NCBI GenBank assembly: GCA_037190665.1
Contig: JBBCJT010000135.1
Coordinates: 1-11,194 of the forward strand
From: JBBCJT01 sp037190665
GTDB lineage: Bacteria > Pseudomonadota > Alphaproteobacteria > Acetobacterales > Acetobacteraceae
DNA: 11,194 nucleotides
Direction of reading: 5' to 3'
Below, in pieces: positions 1 to 8,879 of the stretch. Position 1 is the stretch's first letter. Every line of letters begins with the position of its first letter. The notes below the pieces were generated by a model, which saw only the letters and a list, made by a program, of their open reading frames with translations, searched no databases and was not told the origin of the DNA. Both the position numbers and the translations under genes were made by a program.

Positions 1-6
1 GGCCCG

Positions 7-35
7 TTGAAGGCATCACATCCATCCGCTATAGG
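7..35 (+). promoter_or_regulatory. Promoter of tRNA-Leu(GAG)
   Basis: A -35-like TTGAAG (7-12) and a -10-like TATAGG (30-35) are separated by exactly 17 bases. The -10 box ends 10 bases before the mature 5' end of the tRNA, the expected distance for a short leader removed by RNase P. This reads as a sigma-70-type promoter; the assignment rests on consensus similarity only. Confidence 0.65.
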
Positions 36-45
36 CCCCCGGCCC

Positions 46-131
46 GCGGTCGTGGCGGAATGGTAGACGCGCCAGCTTGAGGTGCTGGTGGGGGAAACCC
101 CGTGGAAGTTCGAATCTTCTCGACCGCACCA
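46..131 (+). tRNA. tRNA-Leu, anticodon GAG
   Basis: The sequence folds as a class II tRNA. The acceptor stem GCGGTCG (46-52) pairs perfectly with CGACCGC (121-127), followed by discriminator A and an encoded CCA (129-131). The anticodon stem CCAGC/GCTGG encloses loop TTGAGGT, with anticodon GAG at 79-81, reading CUC and CUU leucine codons. A long variable arm (GGGG, AAA, CCCC) and a T-arm with GTTCGAATC are present, as expected for leucine tRNAs. It lies 74 bases upstream of maeB on the same strand, with no evident terminator between them. Confidence 0.97.
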
Positions 132-205
132 ATCTCTCCTCCTGCCCCCTGTGATTTACATCGCGGGACGTCGCCGCCAAGGTCGCGTTCTTAGGGAGGC
201 AGCGA

Positions 206-2482
<2,277 letters not shown>

Positions 2483-2488
2483 ACGGTT

Positions 2489-2512
2489 CCGGGAGGGGAT
2501 GGCCCCTCCCGG
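2489..2512. terminator. Bidirectional hairpin terminator between convergent genes
   Basis: A perfect 10-bp inverted repeat (CCGGGAGGGG at 2489-2498 and CCCCTCCCGG at 2503-2512) has a 4-base loop. It starts 6 bases after the maeB stop and ends 10 bases before the stop of the convergent substrate-binding protein gene. No T-tract follows on either side, so it is a GC-rich hairpin terminator of the kind common in high-GC genomes, serving both genes. Confidence 0.75.
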
Positions 2513-2522
2513 TCGCCGTGCC

Positions 2523-4037
2523 TCAGCCGATCGCCGTCGTTTCCAGCGTGATCGGCGAGTAGAAGGTCAGTGCGCCGTCCATGTTGCGGAAGCCGGTGAT
2601 GTTGCGCTGCAGGCCGAAGGCCTGGGCGCGCCAGGACAGTCCGACGATGGGCACTTCCTCCTGCGCCACCTGCATCAGCCGGCGGTAGATCGCCGCGCGC
2701 TTCTCCGGATCCAGTTCGCGCCGGCCTTCGGCCAGCAGCGCGAGGATGCGCGGACTCTCGAACCCGTAGGAACGCGAGTAGGCGGCCGGGCCGGAGATGA
2801 AGGTCTGCACCGCGTCAGGGTCGTTGTAGGCGCCGACGCTGCCCATGATGGCGAACTGATACTGGCCGCGATTGCCCAGACCCACGCGGGTCGGCCAGTC
2901 GGGAAGTTGCAGCTCCACCTTGATGCCGATCTCCGCGAGGTTCGCCTGCACCACTTCGGCCGTCATCGTGTGCAGCGTCGGGCTGGAGGTGGAGAGCAGG
3001 GTGGCCTCGAACCCGTTCGGGAACCCCGCTTCCGCCATCAGCGACTTCGCCTTCGCCGGATCGTACGACCACAGCCGGTTCTCCGCCGACCGTCCCAGCT
3101 CGCCGCTGAAGGGCAGGCCCTCCAGGATCTCGCCGCGGCCGAAATGCGCGACGCGCACCACGTCCTCGCGCCGCATCGCGTGCGCCACCGCCCGGCGCAG
3201 CAGCGGATTCGTGAACGGGCCGGAGCGGACGTTGAAAGTGAGATACATGAACGGCCCGACGACGGAATCGAGCCGGATGCGCGGGTTTGCCTCCAGCGCC
3301 GCCATCTTCTGCCAGGGCACGCCCTCGCCGATGTGCACGTTGCCGGCCTCCAGCGCCGCCACGCGCAGGTTCTCGTCGGCATAGGCCTGGAACTTCACCC
3401 GCGCGAGCTTGGGCAGGCCGGACCGGTAGTAGCCGTCGAACCGCCGCACCGTGATGGAGCTGCCGCGTTCCAGATTGTCCATCATGAACGGGCCGGCGCC
3501 GGCGGGATTGTTCGCATCCGCCGCCATCGCCTTTTGCGAGACGATGGGCGCGTGATAGCTCGCGAGCAGGTGAGGGAAAGGGGCCGACGGCTCCTTCAGC
3601 GTCACCCGCAGCTCCAGCGGGTTCAGCACCTCGACCTTCTCGATCACGCCGTACTCGGCACGCAGATAGGCGGTGGAGCGCGCGGCAGGGATGGCTTCCA
3701 GCGTGTATTTCACGTCCTCGGCGGTGATCGGGTCGCCGTTGTGGAAGCGCATGCCTTCCCGCAGGCGGAAATGGTGCACGGTGGGGCCTTCCACCGTCCA
3801 TTTTTCTGCCAGCTCCGGCTGCAGCACGCCGTCCGGCGTGTAGGAGAGCAGGCCGCGATGGAGCGCGAGCTTCACGGCGGCCTGGGAGGAGCCCGTGTTC
3901 TCCCACGGGCGGATGTTGGGCGGGAAGTTCACCAGCCCCATCACCAGTTCGCCCGATTGCGCGTGGCCGCGCCTGGGCAGAAGCGGCGCTGCGGCCGCGG
4001 TGGCGAGGAGGCCCCGCCGTCGGATCGTTGCTGTCAT
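2523..4037 (-). CDS. ABC transporter substrate-binding protein, family 5 (DppA/OppA type)
   Basis: This is a periplasmic binding protein that would deliver a peptide, nickel or similar solute to an ABC importer; the substrate cannot be read from the sequence. From the ATG at 4037 it has 504 residues, normal for the family. Residues 1-26 form an export signal with an Arg-Arg-Arg stretch (6-8), a short Ala/Leu-rich core and GHA before Gln27, suggesting Tat export. There is no lipobox cysteine. The family signature appears as FRLREGMRFHNGDPITAEDV, followed by the usual alternating alpha/beta fold. An upstream GTG at 4058 adds 7 residues but has no Shine-Dalgarno sequence. The ATG has GGGGA (4046-4050 on the minus strand) 8 bases upstream, so I prefer it. 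No permease or ATPase gene lies nearby, so it is an orphan here. Confidence 0.93.
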   Translation of the reverse strand: MTATIRRRGLLATAAAAPLLPRRGHAQSGELVMGLVNFPPNIRPWENTGSSQAAVKLALHRGLLSYTPDGVLQPELAEKWTVEGPTVHHFRLREGMRFHNGDPITAEDVKYTLEAIPAARSTAYLRAEYGVIEKVEVLNPLELRVTLKEPSAPFPHLLASYHAPIVSQKAMAADANNPAGAGPFMMDNLERGSSITVRRFDGYYRSGLPKLARVKFQAYADENLRVAALEAGNVHIGEGVPWQKMAALEANPRIRLDSVVGPFMYLTFNVRSGPFTNPLLRRAVAHAMRREDVVRVAHFGRGEILEGLPFSGELGRSAENRLWSYDPAKAKSLMAEAGFPNGFEATLLSTSSPTLHTMTAEVVQANLAEIGIKVELQLPDWPTRVGLGNRGQYQFAIMGSVGAYNDPDAVQTFISGPAAYSRSYGFESPRILALLAEGRRELDPEKRAAIYRRLMQVAQEEVPIVGLSWRAQAFGLQRNITGFRNMDGALTFYSPITLETTAIG

Positions 4038-4046
4038 CGTGCTGGT

Positions 4047-4062
4047 CCCCGTTTGCACGGGG
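4047..4062 (-). promoter_or_regulatory. Leader hairpin enclosing the ribosome-binding site of the substrate-binding protein gene
   Basis: On the minus strand the leader reads CCCCGT-GCAA-ACGGGG, a 6-bp stem capped by a GNRA-type tetraloop. Its 3' arm contains the GGGGA Shine-Dalgarno sequence of the downstream ATG. Folding would hide the ribosome-binding site. The structure is seen directly; a regulatory role is inferred. Confidence 0.4.
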
Positions 4063-4070
4063 GGAGGCTA

Positions 4071-4087
4071 GCGCAGGTTTCCTGCGC
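4071..4087. repeat. Inverted repeat in the divergent intergenic region
   Basis: GCGCAGG (4071-4077) and CCTGCGC (4081-4087) form a perfect 7-bp stem with a 3-base loop. It lies between the divergent substrate-binding protein and zinc-ribbon genes. No T-tract follows, so it is not an obvious terminator. It could be an operator or simply a leader structure. The same intergenic stretch (4038-4169) must contain promoters for both genes, but I found no box pair good enough to call. Confidence 0.4.
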
Positions 4088-4169
4088 GACGTAGCCATCC
4101 GAAACGCTACCGCAGGTTGCAGGAGGCTGGCGCGGATGTCACGATGAGGCAACGGCGGCGGAGGCGGCC

Positions 4170-5117
4170 ATGCCCTACCTTTATATCTGCGTTCCCTGTG
4201 CGCGGATCGACCTGCAGAAAAGCACCTTTTCCTCCGAACGAAATCGGGGCCAGAAGACGACCTGCCCCTACTGCAAGCAGAAGACGGCGGAGCTGAAGAA
4301 AGCGTACCTGATACGCGGCGGGCGTCTGCGGTTCGCGCGCGACATGGATGTCGCCCACAAGCTGGCGGATCGCGGAGTGCGCAAGAACCGCGGCCGGCCT
4401 CCTGCCCGCCTGATCGAGGACGACGAGGACGAGAAGCTCGACATCGCCGCGCTGGCCCGCGACTACAACCCCGCTGACGACGCGGGGGCGGAGGACGACA
4501 GCGAGTATGTCGCCCGCACCGTCTTCAACCCGGCGATGCGCCTGACGGCGGATGGCACGAATGCGATGTGCCGCTCTCGCGCGGCGATGGTGACCCTCTG
4601 CCAGAACACGCTGACCATGACGGTGGTGCCGCCCCATCTGATCACCGGGGCGGCGGGGCGCATCGACACCGGCTCGACCATGGCGCGCTATCTGAAGATG
4701 GGCCGGCCGGCGCTCGCGAATTATCGCACCCTGTCGGCCTATACCTGGGCGAACTGGGGCGTCCATCCGCCCACGAGGGGCCGCGCCTACACCGCTTTTC
4801 CCAAGCTGAGCCTGGAATGGTGCCATCTGGTCGCGGACTCGCTGGGCGGGCCGACGGTCGGCGCCAACCTCGTCGCCGCCAGTTATGCGGCGAACACATA
4901 CATGCTCGCGATCGAGCAGCAGCTTCACGCGAAGACGACGCTGCATGTCGAGGTCACGGTCTATTGCAGTCGCGAGAACGTGGCCGAGTTCCTGGATTAC
5001 AAGATCATCCGCCCCAGCGCCGCGTTCCTGACCTTCACCATCGACGCGCGCAACGACTGCTTCACCCGGGCCGACTACGCGTCGGTCGGCCAACAGGTGG
5101 TGAACTTCCTCCGCTGA
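4170..5117 (+). CDS. Zinc-ribbon protein with a His-Me finger nuclease-like C-terminal domain (uncharacterised)
   Basis: I do not recognise a named family for this 315-residue, apparently cytoplasmic protein. At the N-terminus two CxxC knuckles (Cys7/Cys10 and Cys32/Cys35) make a typical zinc ribbon, followed by a basic stretch (45-80) and an acidic one (82-112). In the C-terminal half, residues 217-249 contain WCHLVADSLGG, then NLVAASYAANT and MLAIE. The order His219, Asn233, Asn242, Glu249 resembles the catalytic and metal-binding layout of DNA/RNA non-specific endonucleases (His-Me or beta-beta-alpha-metal fold). The classic DRGH is replaced by EWCH, so the Arg is missing and activity is uncertain. 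The start has GGAGG at 4160-4164. A 60-base gap separates it from the VWA gene, so co-transcription is plausible. Nuclease function is inference; the zinc ribbon is clear. Confidence 0.85.
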   Translation: MPYLYICVPCARIDLQKSTFSSERNRGQKTTCPYCKQKTAELKKAYLIRGGRLRFARDMDVAHKLADRGVRKNRGRPPARLIEDDEDEKLDIAALARDYNPADDAGAEDDSEYVARTVFNPAMRLTADGTNAMCRSRAAMVTLCQNTLTMTVVPPHLITGAAGRIDTGSTMARYLKMGRPALANYRTLSAYTWANWGVHPPTRGRAYTAFPKLSLEWCHLVADSLGGPTVGANLVAASYAANTYMLAIEQQLHAKTTLHVEVTVYCSRENVAEFLDYKIIRPSAAFLTFTIDARNDCFTRADYASVGQQVVNFLR

Positions 5118-5137
5118 GCCGGAACGCCGCCACGCAA

Positions 5138-5166
5138 GCCTCTGGCATTGCTGGCCTGTAGAGGCC
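5138..5166. repeat. Inverted repeats between the zinc-ribbon and VWA genes
   Basis: GCCTCT (5138-5143) and AGAGGC (5160-5165) form a 6-bp inverted repeat. Competing with it, GGCCT (5153-5157) and AGGCC (5162-5166) form a 5-bp stem with a 4-base loop. Both sit just upstream of the VWA start, and AGAGG (5160-5164) is the only ribosome-binding-site-like stretch there. The structures are short, and any function is speculative. Confidence 0.25.
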
Positions 5167-5177
5167 ATGTCTTGTCC

Positions 5178-5876
5178 ATGGCGCAACTGCCCGACCGGAG
5201 CGTTCGTGCGGACGTCGCGGCCTTTCTGGACCGCGTCGCCACCATGCCGGCCGTCCGCCCCGCATCGGGCCGGCGGGCGCGGCTGCTGTTCGCCATGGAT
5301 GCCACCGCATCCCGCCAGCCGAGCTGGGACCGGGCCTGCCATCTGATGGGCGAGATGTTCCTCGCCACGCGCGATCTCGGCGGGCTCGCGCTCAGCCTCG
5401 CCTACTACCGTGGCTTCGCGGAGTTCGCCGCCACGCCCTGGCTGACCGACGCGGCGGAGGTGGTGCGGCGGATGAGCGGCGTGGACTGCCTCGGCGGGCA
5501 GACGCAGATCCTGCGCGTTCTGCACCATGCCGCGCGGCAGAGCGCGGCCGAGCGCGTCGCGGCCCTGGTCTTCGTCGGTGATGCGATGGAGGAGGACCTG
5601 GACGCGCTGTGCCGTGCCGCGGGCGAGATGGCGCTGCGGGGCACGCCCGGCTTCTTCTTCCACGAAGGCGGCAATCCCGTTGCCGCGAACGCCTTCCGCC
5701 AGCTCGCGAAAGTGTCCGGCGGAGCCTATGCGCCGTTCGACTCGGGCAGCGCCGACCAGTTGCGTGAGCTGCTGCGCGCGGTCGCGGTCTTCGCGGCCGG
5801 CGGGCGCTCGGCGCTGACGCGGCTGCCCGGGCGTGCGGCGGGGGTGATCGCCGGCCAGCTTCCGGCACCGCGATGA
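5178..5876 (+). CDS. VWA domain-containing protein
   Basis: This is a 232-residue von Willebrand factor type A-like protein with no signal peptide or membrane segment, so probably cytoplasmic. The metal-ion-dependent adhesion site is visible as LLFAMDATAS (Asp41, Thr43, Ser45), GGQTQ with Thr109, and the strand-end VFVGDAMEED with Asp135. These match the DxTxS...T...D pattern of VWA domains that bind protein partners through Mg2+. The rest of the chain completes a single VWA domain. Start choice is uncertain: ATG 5178 (MAQLPDRS) is preferred, but TTG 5172 has AGAGG at a better distance (7 bases), and TTG 5148 would add 10 residues. The stop overlaps the next gene's ATG in an ATGA, implying translational coupling with the J-domain protein. 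Partner and role are unknown. Confidence 0.85.
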   Translation: MAQLPDRSVRADVAAFLDRVATMPAVRPASGRRARLLFAMDATASRQPSWDRACHLMGEMFLATRDLGGLALSLAYYRGFAEFAATPWLTDAAEVVRRMSGVDCLGGQTQILRVLHHAARQSAAERVAALVFVGDAMEEDLDALCRAAGEMALRGTPGFFFHEGGNPVAANAFRQLAKVSGGAYAPFDSGSADQLRELLRAVAVFAAGGRSALTRLPGRAAGVIAGQLPAPR

Positions 5877-6556
5877 GCTGGCTGGCGCTCGGTGGCCTTG
5901 CGCTGCTGCTGCTGTTCCTGCTCGCGCGGAGCTTCGCCAACGCCCGTCTCGAGACGGTGAAATCCGTGCTCGCCTGGGTCGCGGGCGGGCTGGCGGCCGC
6001 GCTTGCGGTGACGCTGATCGTCTCGGGCCGCGCCGGGCAGGCGATCTGGGCGGCGGCCCTGCTCGGCCCGCTGCTGTACCGCTGGGTTCAGGCGGTGCGC
6101 GCGGCGCGGCGCTTCCGCAATCCGGACCCGGCGGCCGGGCAGAACAGCGTGGTGGACACCGCGACGCTGTCCATGACGCTGGACCATGACACGGGCCGCA
6201 TGGCCGGCACGGTCCGCCGCGGGCCGCAGGCGGGGCGCGAACTCGCCGACCTGACGCTCGCCGAGCTGCTGGCGCTGCGGGCGGATTGCGTCGGGGAGGA
6301 CGCCGACAGCGTGCCGCTGATCGAAGGCTGGCTCGACCGCACCTTCCCGGACTGGCGCGATGCGGCCCCGCCCGCCGGATCCGCCGCGATGACGCGGGCG
6401 GACGCGCTCGCCATCCTCGGCCTTGCGGAAGGCGCGACCGCCCGCCAGATCAAGGAAGCGCACCGGCGGTTGATGGCGACGGCCCATCCGGACCACGGCG
6501 GGTCCGATTGGTTGGCCGCGCGGATCAACCAGGCGCGCGACCTGCTGCTGGATTGA
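5873..6556 (+). CDS. Membrane-anchored J-domain (DnaJ-like) co-chaperone
   Basis: A 227-residue protein that probably recruits and stimulates a DnaK/Hsp70 at the inner membrane. Hydrophobic segments at about 2-18, 31-51 and 54-71 indicate an N-terminal membrane anchor of two or three helices. A linker follows (about 75-172), with a small conserved-looking part TLTLAELLALRADC-like around 127-140. The C-terminal 55 residues are a compact J domain: DALAILGL, QIKEAHRRLMATAHPDHGG and INQARDLLL, with the essential His205-Pro206-Asp207. HPD followed by xGGS and the C-terminal position resemble the Tim14/Pam18 type rather than classical DnaJ, which has an N-terminal J domain plus zinc fingers. Its ATG overlaps the VWA stop (ATGA), so the two proteins are likely made together. 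The client is unknown. Confidence 0.9.
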   Translation: MSWLALGGLALLLLFLLARSFANARLETVKSVLAWVAGGLAAALAVTLIVSGRAGQAIWAAALLGPLLYRWVQAVRAARRFRNPDPAAGQNSVVDTATLSMTLDHDTGRMAGTVRRGPQAGRELADLTLAELLALRADCVGEDADSVPLIEGWLDRTFPDWRDAAPPAGSAAMTRADALAILGLAEGATARQIKEAHRRLMATAHPDHGGSDWLAARINQARDLLLD

Positions 6557-6589
6557 GGAGCCGGACGGTCATTGAGGGGCCCGACGGTC
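6552..6589 (+). repeat. 19-bp tandem duplication across the J-domain gene stop
   Basis: Two adjacent 19-base units, 6552-6570 (ATTGAGGAGCCGGACGGTC) and 6571-6589 (ATTGAGGGGCCCGACGGTC), match at 17 of 19 positions. The first unit contains the TGA stop of the J-domain gene (6554-6556). The second lies in the gap before galU. It may be a recent slippage duplication or a paired binding site. Confidence 0.8.
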
Positions 6590-6609
6590 ACGGTCCCGAG
6601 CCTTGTCCC

Positions 6610-6627
6610 TGCCACGATCGCGTGGCA
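6610..6627 (+). terminator. Possible hairpin in the J-protein to galU gap
   Basis: TGCCACG (6610-6616) and CGTGGCA (6621-6627) pair perfectly around a 4-base loop ATCG. It lies 54 bases after the J-domain gene stop and 48 bases before galU. There is no T-tract, so it could be a weak or partial terminator, an mRNA processing structure, or an operator. The 119-base gap shows no convincing -35/-10 pair. Confidence 0.35.
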
Positions 6628-6675
6628 CCACCCTGCCGCGCCGACCCTTTGCGTGATCCGTGAGGACCTGACTGC

Positions 6676-7548
6676 ATGAAGAAGCTGCGCAAGGCCGTGC
6701 TCCCCGTAGCCGGCCTCGGCACGAGATTTCTGCCCGCCACCAAGGCCGTCGCGAAGGAGATGCTGCCCGTCGTCGACAAGCCGCTGATCCAGTATGCGGT
6801 GGAGGAGGCGCGCGCAGCCGGGATCGAACAGTTCTGCTTCGTCACCGGGCGCGGCAAGGTCGCCCTGGTCGAGCATTTCGACATCGCCTACGAGCTCGAG
6901 GCGACGCTGAAGTCGCGCGACAAGACAGATGTGCTGAAGCTGCTGGAGAGTGCCTCGGCCACGCCCGGCTCGATCGTCACCGTCCGCCAGCAGGTGCCCA
7001 TGGGGCTCGGCCACGCGATCTGGTGCGCGCGCGCCTTCGTGGGCGACGACCCGTTCGCGATCTTGCTGCCGGACGACCTCGTGCTCGCCGAGACCTCCTG
7101 GGTGAAGCAGCTCGCCGATGCCTACGAGGCGACCGGCGGCAACGTCGTCGCCGTGGAGGAGGTGCCGCGGGAGCAGACCCATCGCTACGGCATCCTCAAG
7201 ACCGGCAAGGATGACGGGCGGCTGGTCGAGGTGCTGGGCCTCGTCGAGAAGCCCAAGCCCGCCGATGCGCCGTCCAACCTGTCCATCATCGGCCGCTACG
7301 TGCTGATGCCGGAGGTGATCGCGGAGATCGCCCGCTTCGAGAAGGGCGCGGGCGGTGAAATCCAGCTCACCGACGCGATGGCGCGGCTGATCGGCCGCCA
7401 GCCGTTCCACGGCCTGCGCTGCACCGGCAAGCGCTTCGACTGCGGCGACAAGGCCGGCTTCCTGGAGGCGCAGATCGCCTTCGCGCTCGCCCGGCCCGAC
7501 CTCGCCCCCGCCGTGCGCGGTTTCCTGAAGACCTACTCGGCAGCCTGA
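6676..7548 (+). CDS. galU: UTP--glucose-1-phosphate uridylyltransferase
   Basis: GalU joins UTP and glucose-1-phosphate to give UDP-glucose and pyrophosphate in the cytoplasm, feeding polysaccharide, LPS and glycolipid synthesis. The protein has 290 residues, the normal bacterial GalU length. The nucleotide-binding signature AGLGTRFLPATKAVAKEMLP (12-31) is intact, followed by QQVPMGLGHAIWCA (105-118), the LPDDL metal/nucleotide loop (131-135), the sugar-binding VEKPKP, and GGEIQLTDA. The ATG at 6676 has GAGGA at 6662-6666. It precedes ugd by 4 bases, and the product of GalU is the substrate of Ugd, so they form a functional and transcriptional unit. The 119-base upstream gap may contain a promoter, but none is clear. 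Confidence 0.97.
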   Translation: MKKLRKAVLPVAGLGTRFLPATKAVAKEMLPVVDKPLIQYAVEEARAAGIEQFCFVTGRGKVALVEHFDIAYELEATLKSRDKTDVLKLLESASATPGSIVTVRQQVPMGLGHAIWCARAFVGDDPFAILLPDDLVLAETSWVKQLADAYEATGGNVVAVEEVPREQTHRYGILKTGKDDGRLVEVLGLVEKPKPADAPSNLSIIGRYVLMPEVIAEIARFEKGAGGEIQLTDAMARLIGRQPFHGLRCTGKRFDCGDKAGFLEAQIAFALARPDLAPAVRGFLKTYSAA

Positions 7549-7552
7549 CCTT

Positions 7553-8869
7553 ATGCGCATCGCGATGATCGGAGGAGGCTATGTCGGCCTCGTCTCCGGA
7601 GCCTGCTTCGCCGAATTCGGCACCGACGTGTCGGTGGTTGAAGTCGATCCCGCCAAACTCGCCGCCCTGAAGGAAGGCCGCATCCCGATCTTCGAGCCGG
7701 GGCTGGAGAAGCTCGTGGCCGACAACGTCGCCGCCGGGCGGCTGTCCTTCGGCGACGACATCGCTGCCGCCGTGAAGGACGCCGAGGCGGTGTTCATTGC
7801 CGTCGGCACGCCCACGCGGCGCGGCGACGGGCACGCCGATCTCTCCTACGTCTTCGCCGCGGCCGAGCAGGTGGCCAAGGCGCTGACCGGCTATGCGGTG
7901 ATCGTCACCAAATCGACCGTCCCGGTCGGCACCGGGCGGAAGCTGCGGCAAATCATCCGCGCCGCGCGGCCGGACCTGGAGTTCGATGTCGCGTCCAACC
8001 CGGAATTCCTTCGGGAGGGCAACGCGATCGGCGATTTCATGCGCCCCGACCGGGTGGTGATCGGCGCCGAGACCGAGCGCGCGCAGGAGGTGATGCGCCG
8101 GCTGTACCGCCCGCTGTATCTGATCGAGACGCCGATCGTCTTCACCGCGATCGAGACGGCTGAGCTGACCAAGTACGCGGCCAACTCCTTCCTCGCGATG
8201 AAGGTCAGCTTCATCAACGAGATCGCCGACCTGTGCGAGCGCGTGGGTGCCGACGTGCACGACGTGGCGCGCGGCATCGGGCTCGACGGGCGGATCGGGC
8301 GCAAGTTCCTCCATCCCGGGCCGGGCTTCGGCGGGTCCTGCTTCCCCAAGGACACGCTGGCGCTGATGCGCACCGCCCAGGACGCCGGGGCGCCGGTGCG
8401 GCTGGTGGAGACCGTGGTCGCCGTCAACGACGCGCGCAAGGCGGGCATGGCGCACCGCATCGTCGCCGCCTGCGGCGGATCGGTGCGCGGCAAGACGATC
8501 GCGGTCCTGGGCCTGACCTTCAAGCCGGAGACCGATGACATGCGCGACGCGCCGGCGCTGACCATCGTGCCGCGACTCGCCGAGGACGGGGCGCTGGTCC
8601 GCGCCTACGACCCCGAAGGCATGCAGCAGGCGAAGCCGCTTCTGCCGGGCTCCGTCACCTACTGCGCGGATGCGATGGAGGCGGTGACGGGGGCGGACGC
8701 GCTGGTGGTGCTGACCGAGTGGAACGAGTTCCGTGCGCTGTCGCCCGCGAAGCTGAAATCGCTGATGTCGGGCGACGTGGTCGTCGATCTGCGCAACATC
8801 TGGGACCCGGTGGCGTTTGGCCAGTCCGGCTTCCGCTACCATTCCGTCGGCCGGCCCTCCGCGACCTGA
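7553..8869 (+). CDS. ugd: UDP-glucose 6-dehydrogenase
   Basis: Ugd oxidises UDP-glucose twice with NAD+ to give UDP-glucuronate, a precursor of acidic exopolysaccharides and of further UDP-sugars. The 438-residue protein shows the N-terminal Rossmann motif IGGGYVGLVSG (6-16), FIAVGTPT (81-88), STVPVGTG (121-128), SNPEFLREG (148-156), and the catalytic region ELTKYAANSFLA (204-215). The active-site Cys263 lies in GPGFGGSCFPKDT. The C-terminal UDP-binding domain carries TFKPETDDMRDAP. All are family hallmarks. The ATG starts 4 bases after the galU stop and has no recognisable Shine-Dalgarno sequence, so translation probably depends on coupling to galU. The phosphohexomutase gene follows after 10 bases. 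Confidence 0.97.
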   Translation: MRIAMIGGGYVGLVSGACFAEFGTDVSVVEVDPAKLAALKEGRIPIFEPGLEKLVADNVAAGRLSFGDDIAAAVKDAEAVFIAVGTPTRRGDGHADLSYVFAAAEQVAKALTGYAVIVTKSTVPVGTGRKLRQIIRAARPDLEFDVASNPEFLREGNAIGDFMRPDRVVIGAETERAQEVMRRLYRPLYLIETPIVFTAIETAELTKYAANSFLAMKVSFINEIADLCERVGADVHDVARGIGLDGRIGRKFLHPGPGFGGSCFPKDTLALMRTAQDAGAPVRLVETVVAVNDARKAGMAHRIVAACGGSVRGKTIAVLGLTFKPETDDMRDAPALTIVPRLAEDGALVRAYDPEGMQQAKPLLPGSVTYCADAMEAVTGADALVVLTEWNEFRALSPAKLKSLMSGDVVVDLRNIWDPVAFGQSGFRYHSVGRPSAT

Positions 8870-8879
8870 GGATTTCCCC

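Noticed and set aside
109..131. Shared T-arm and 3' end sequence of the two tRNA-Leu genes as a pair of attachment sites
   Set aside because: The similarity is limited to the conserved GTTCRAATC and CCA expected of any two tRNAs. The acceptor stems differ, and no integrase gene is present.
2499..4094. Long plus-strand frame opposite the substrate-binding protein gene
   Set aside because: Composition is dominated by Arg, Gly, His and Gln with no recognisable domain. It is the antisense shadow of a well-supported gene and begins inside the terminator hairpin.
4117..4145. TTGCAG (4117-4122) with CACGAT (4140-4145), 17 bases apart, as a promoter for the zinc-ribbon gene
   Set aside because: Each box matches the consensus at only about three positions, no better than expected by chance in this sequence.
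4107..5663. Long minus-strand frame opposite the zinc-ribbon and VWA genes
   Set aside because: It crosses two real genes and their gap. The opposing products have zinc-ribbon, nuclease-like and MIDAS motifs and good start sites; this frame has none.
8817..8879. Upstream in-frame ATG for the phosphohexomutase gene
   Set aside because: It would add 21 residues read through the end of ugd with no ribosome-binding site, whereas ATG 8880 has TGAGGA at the right distance and gives the normal family length.
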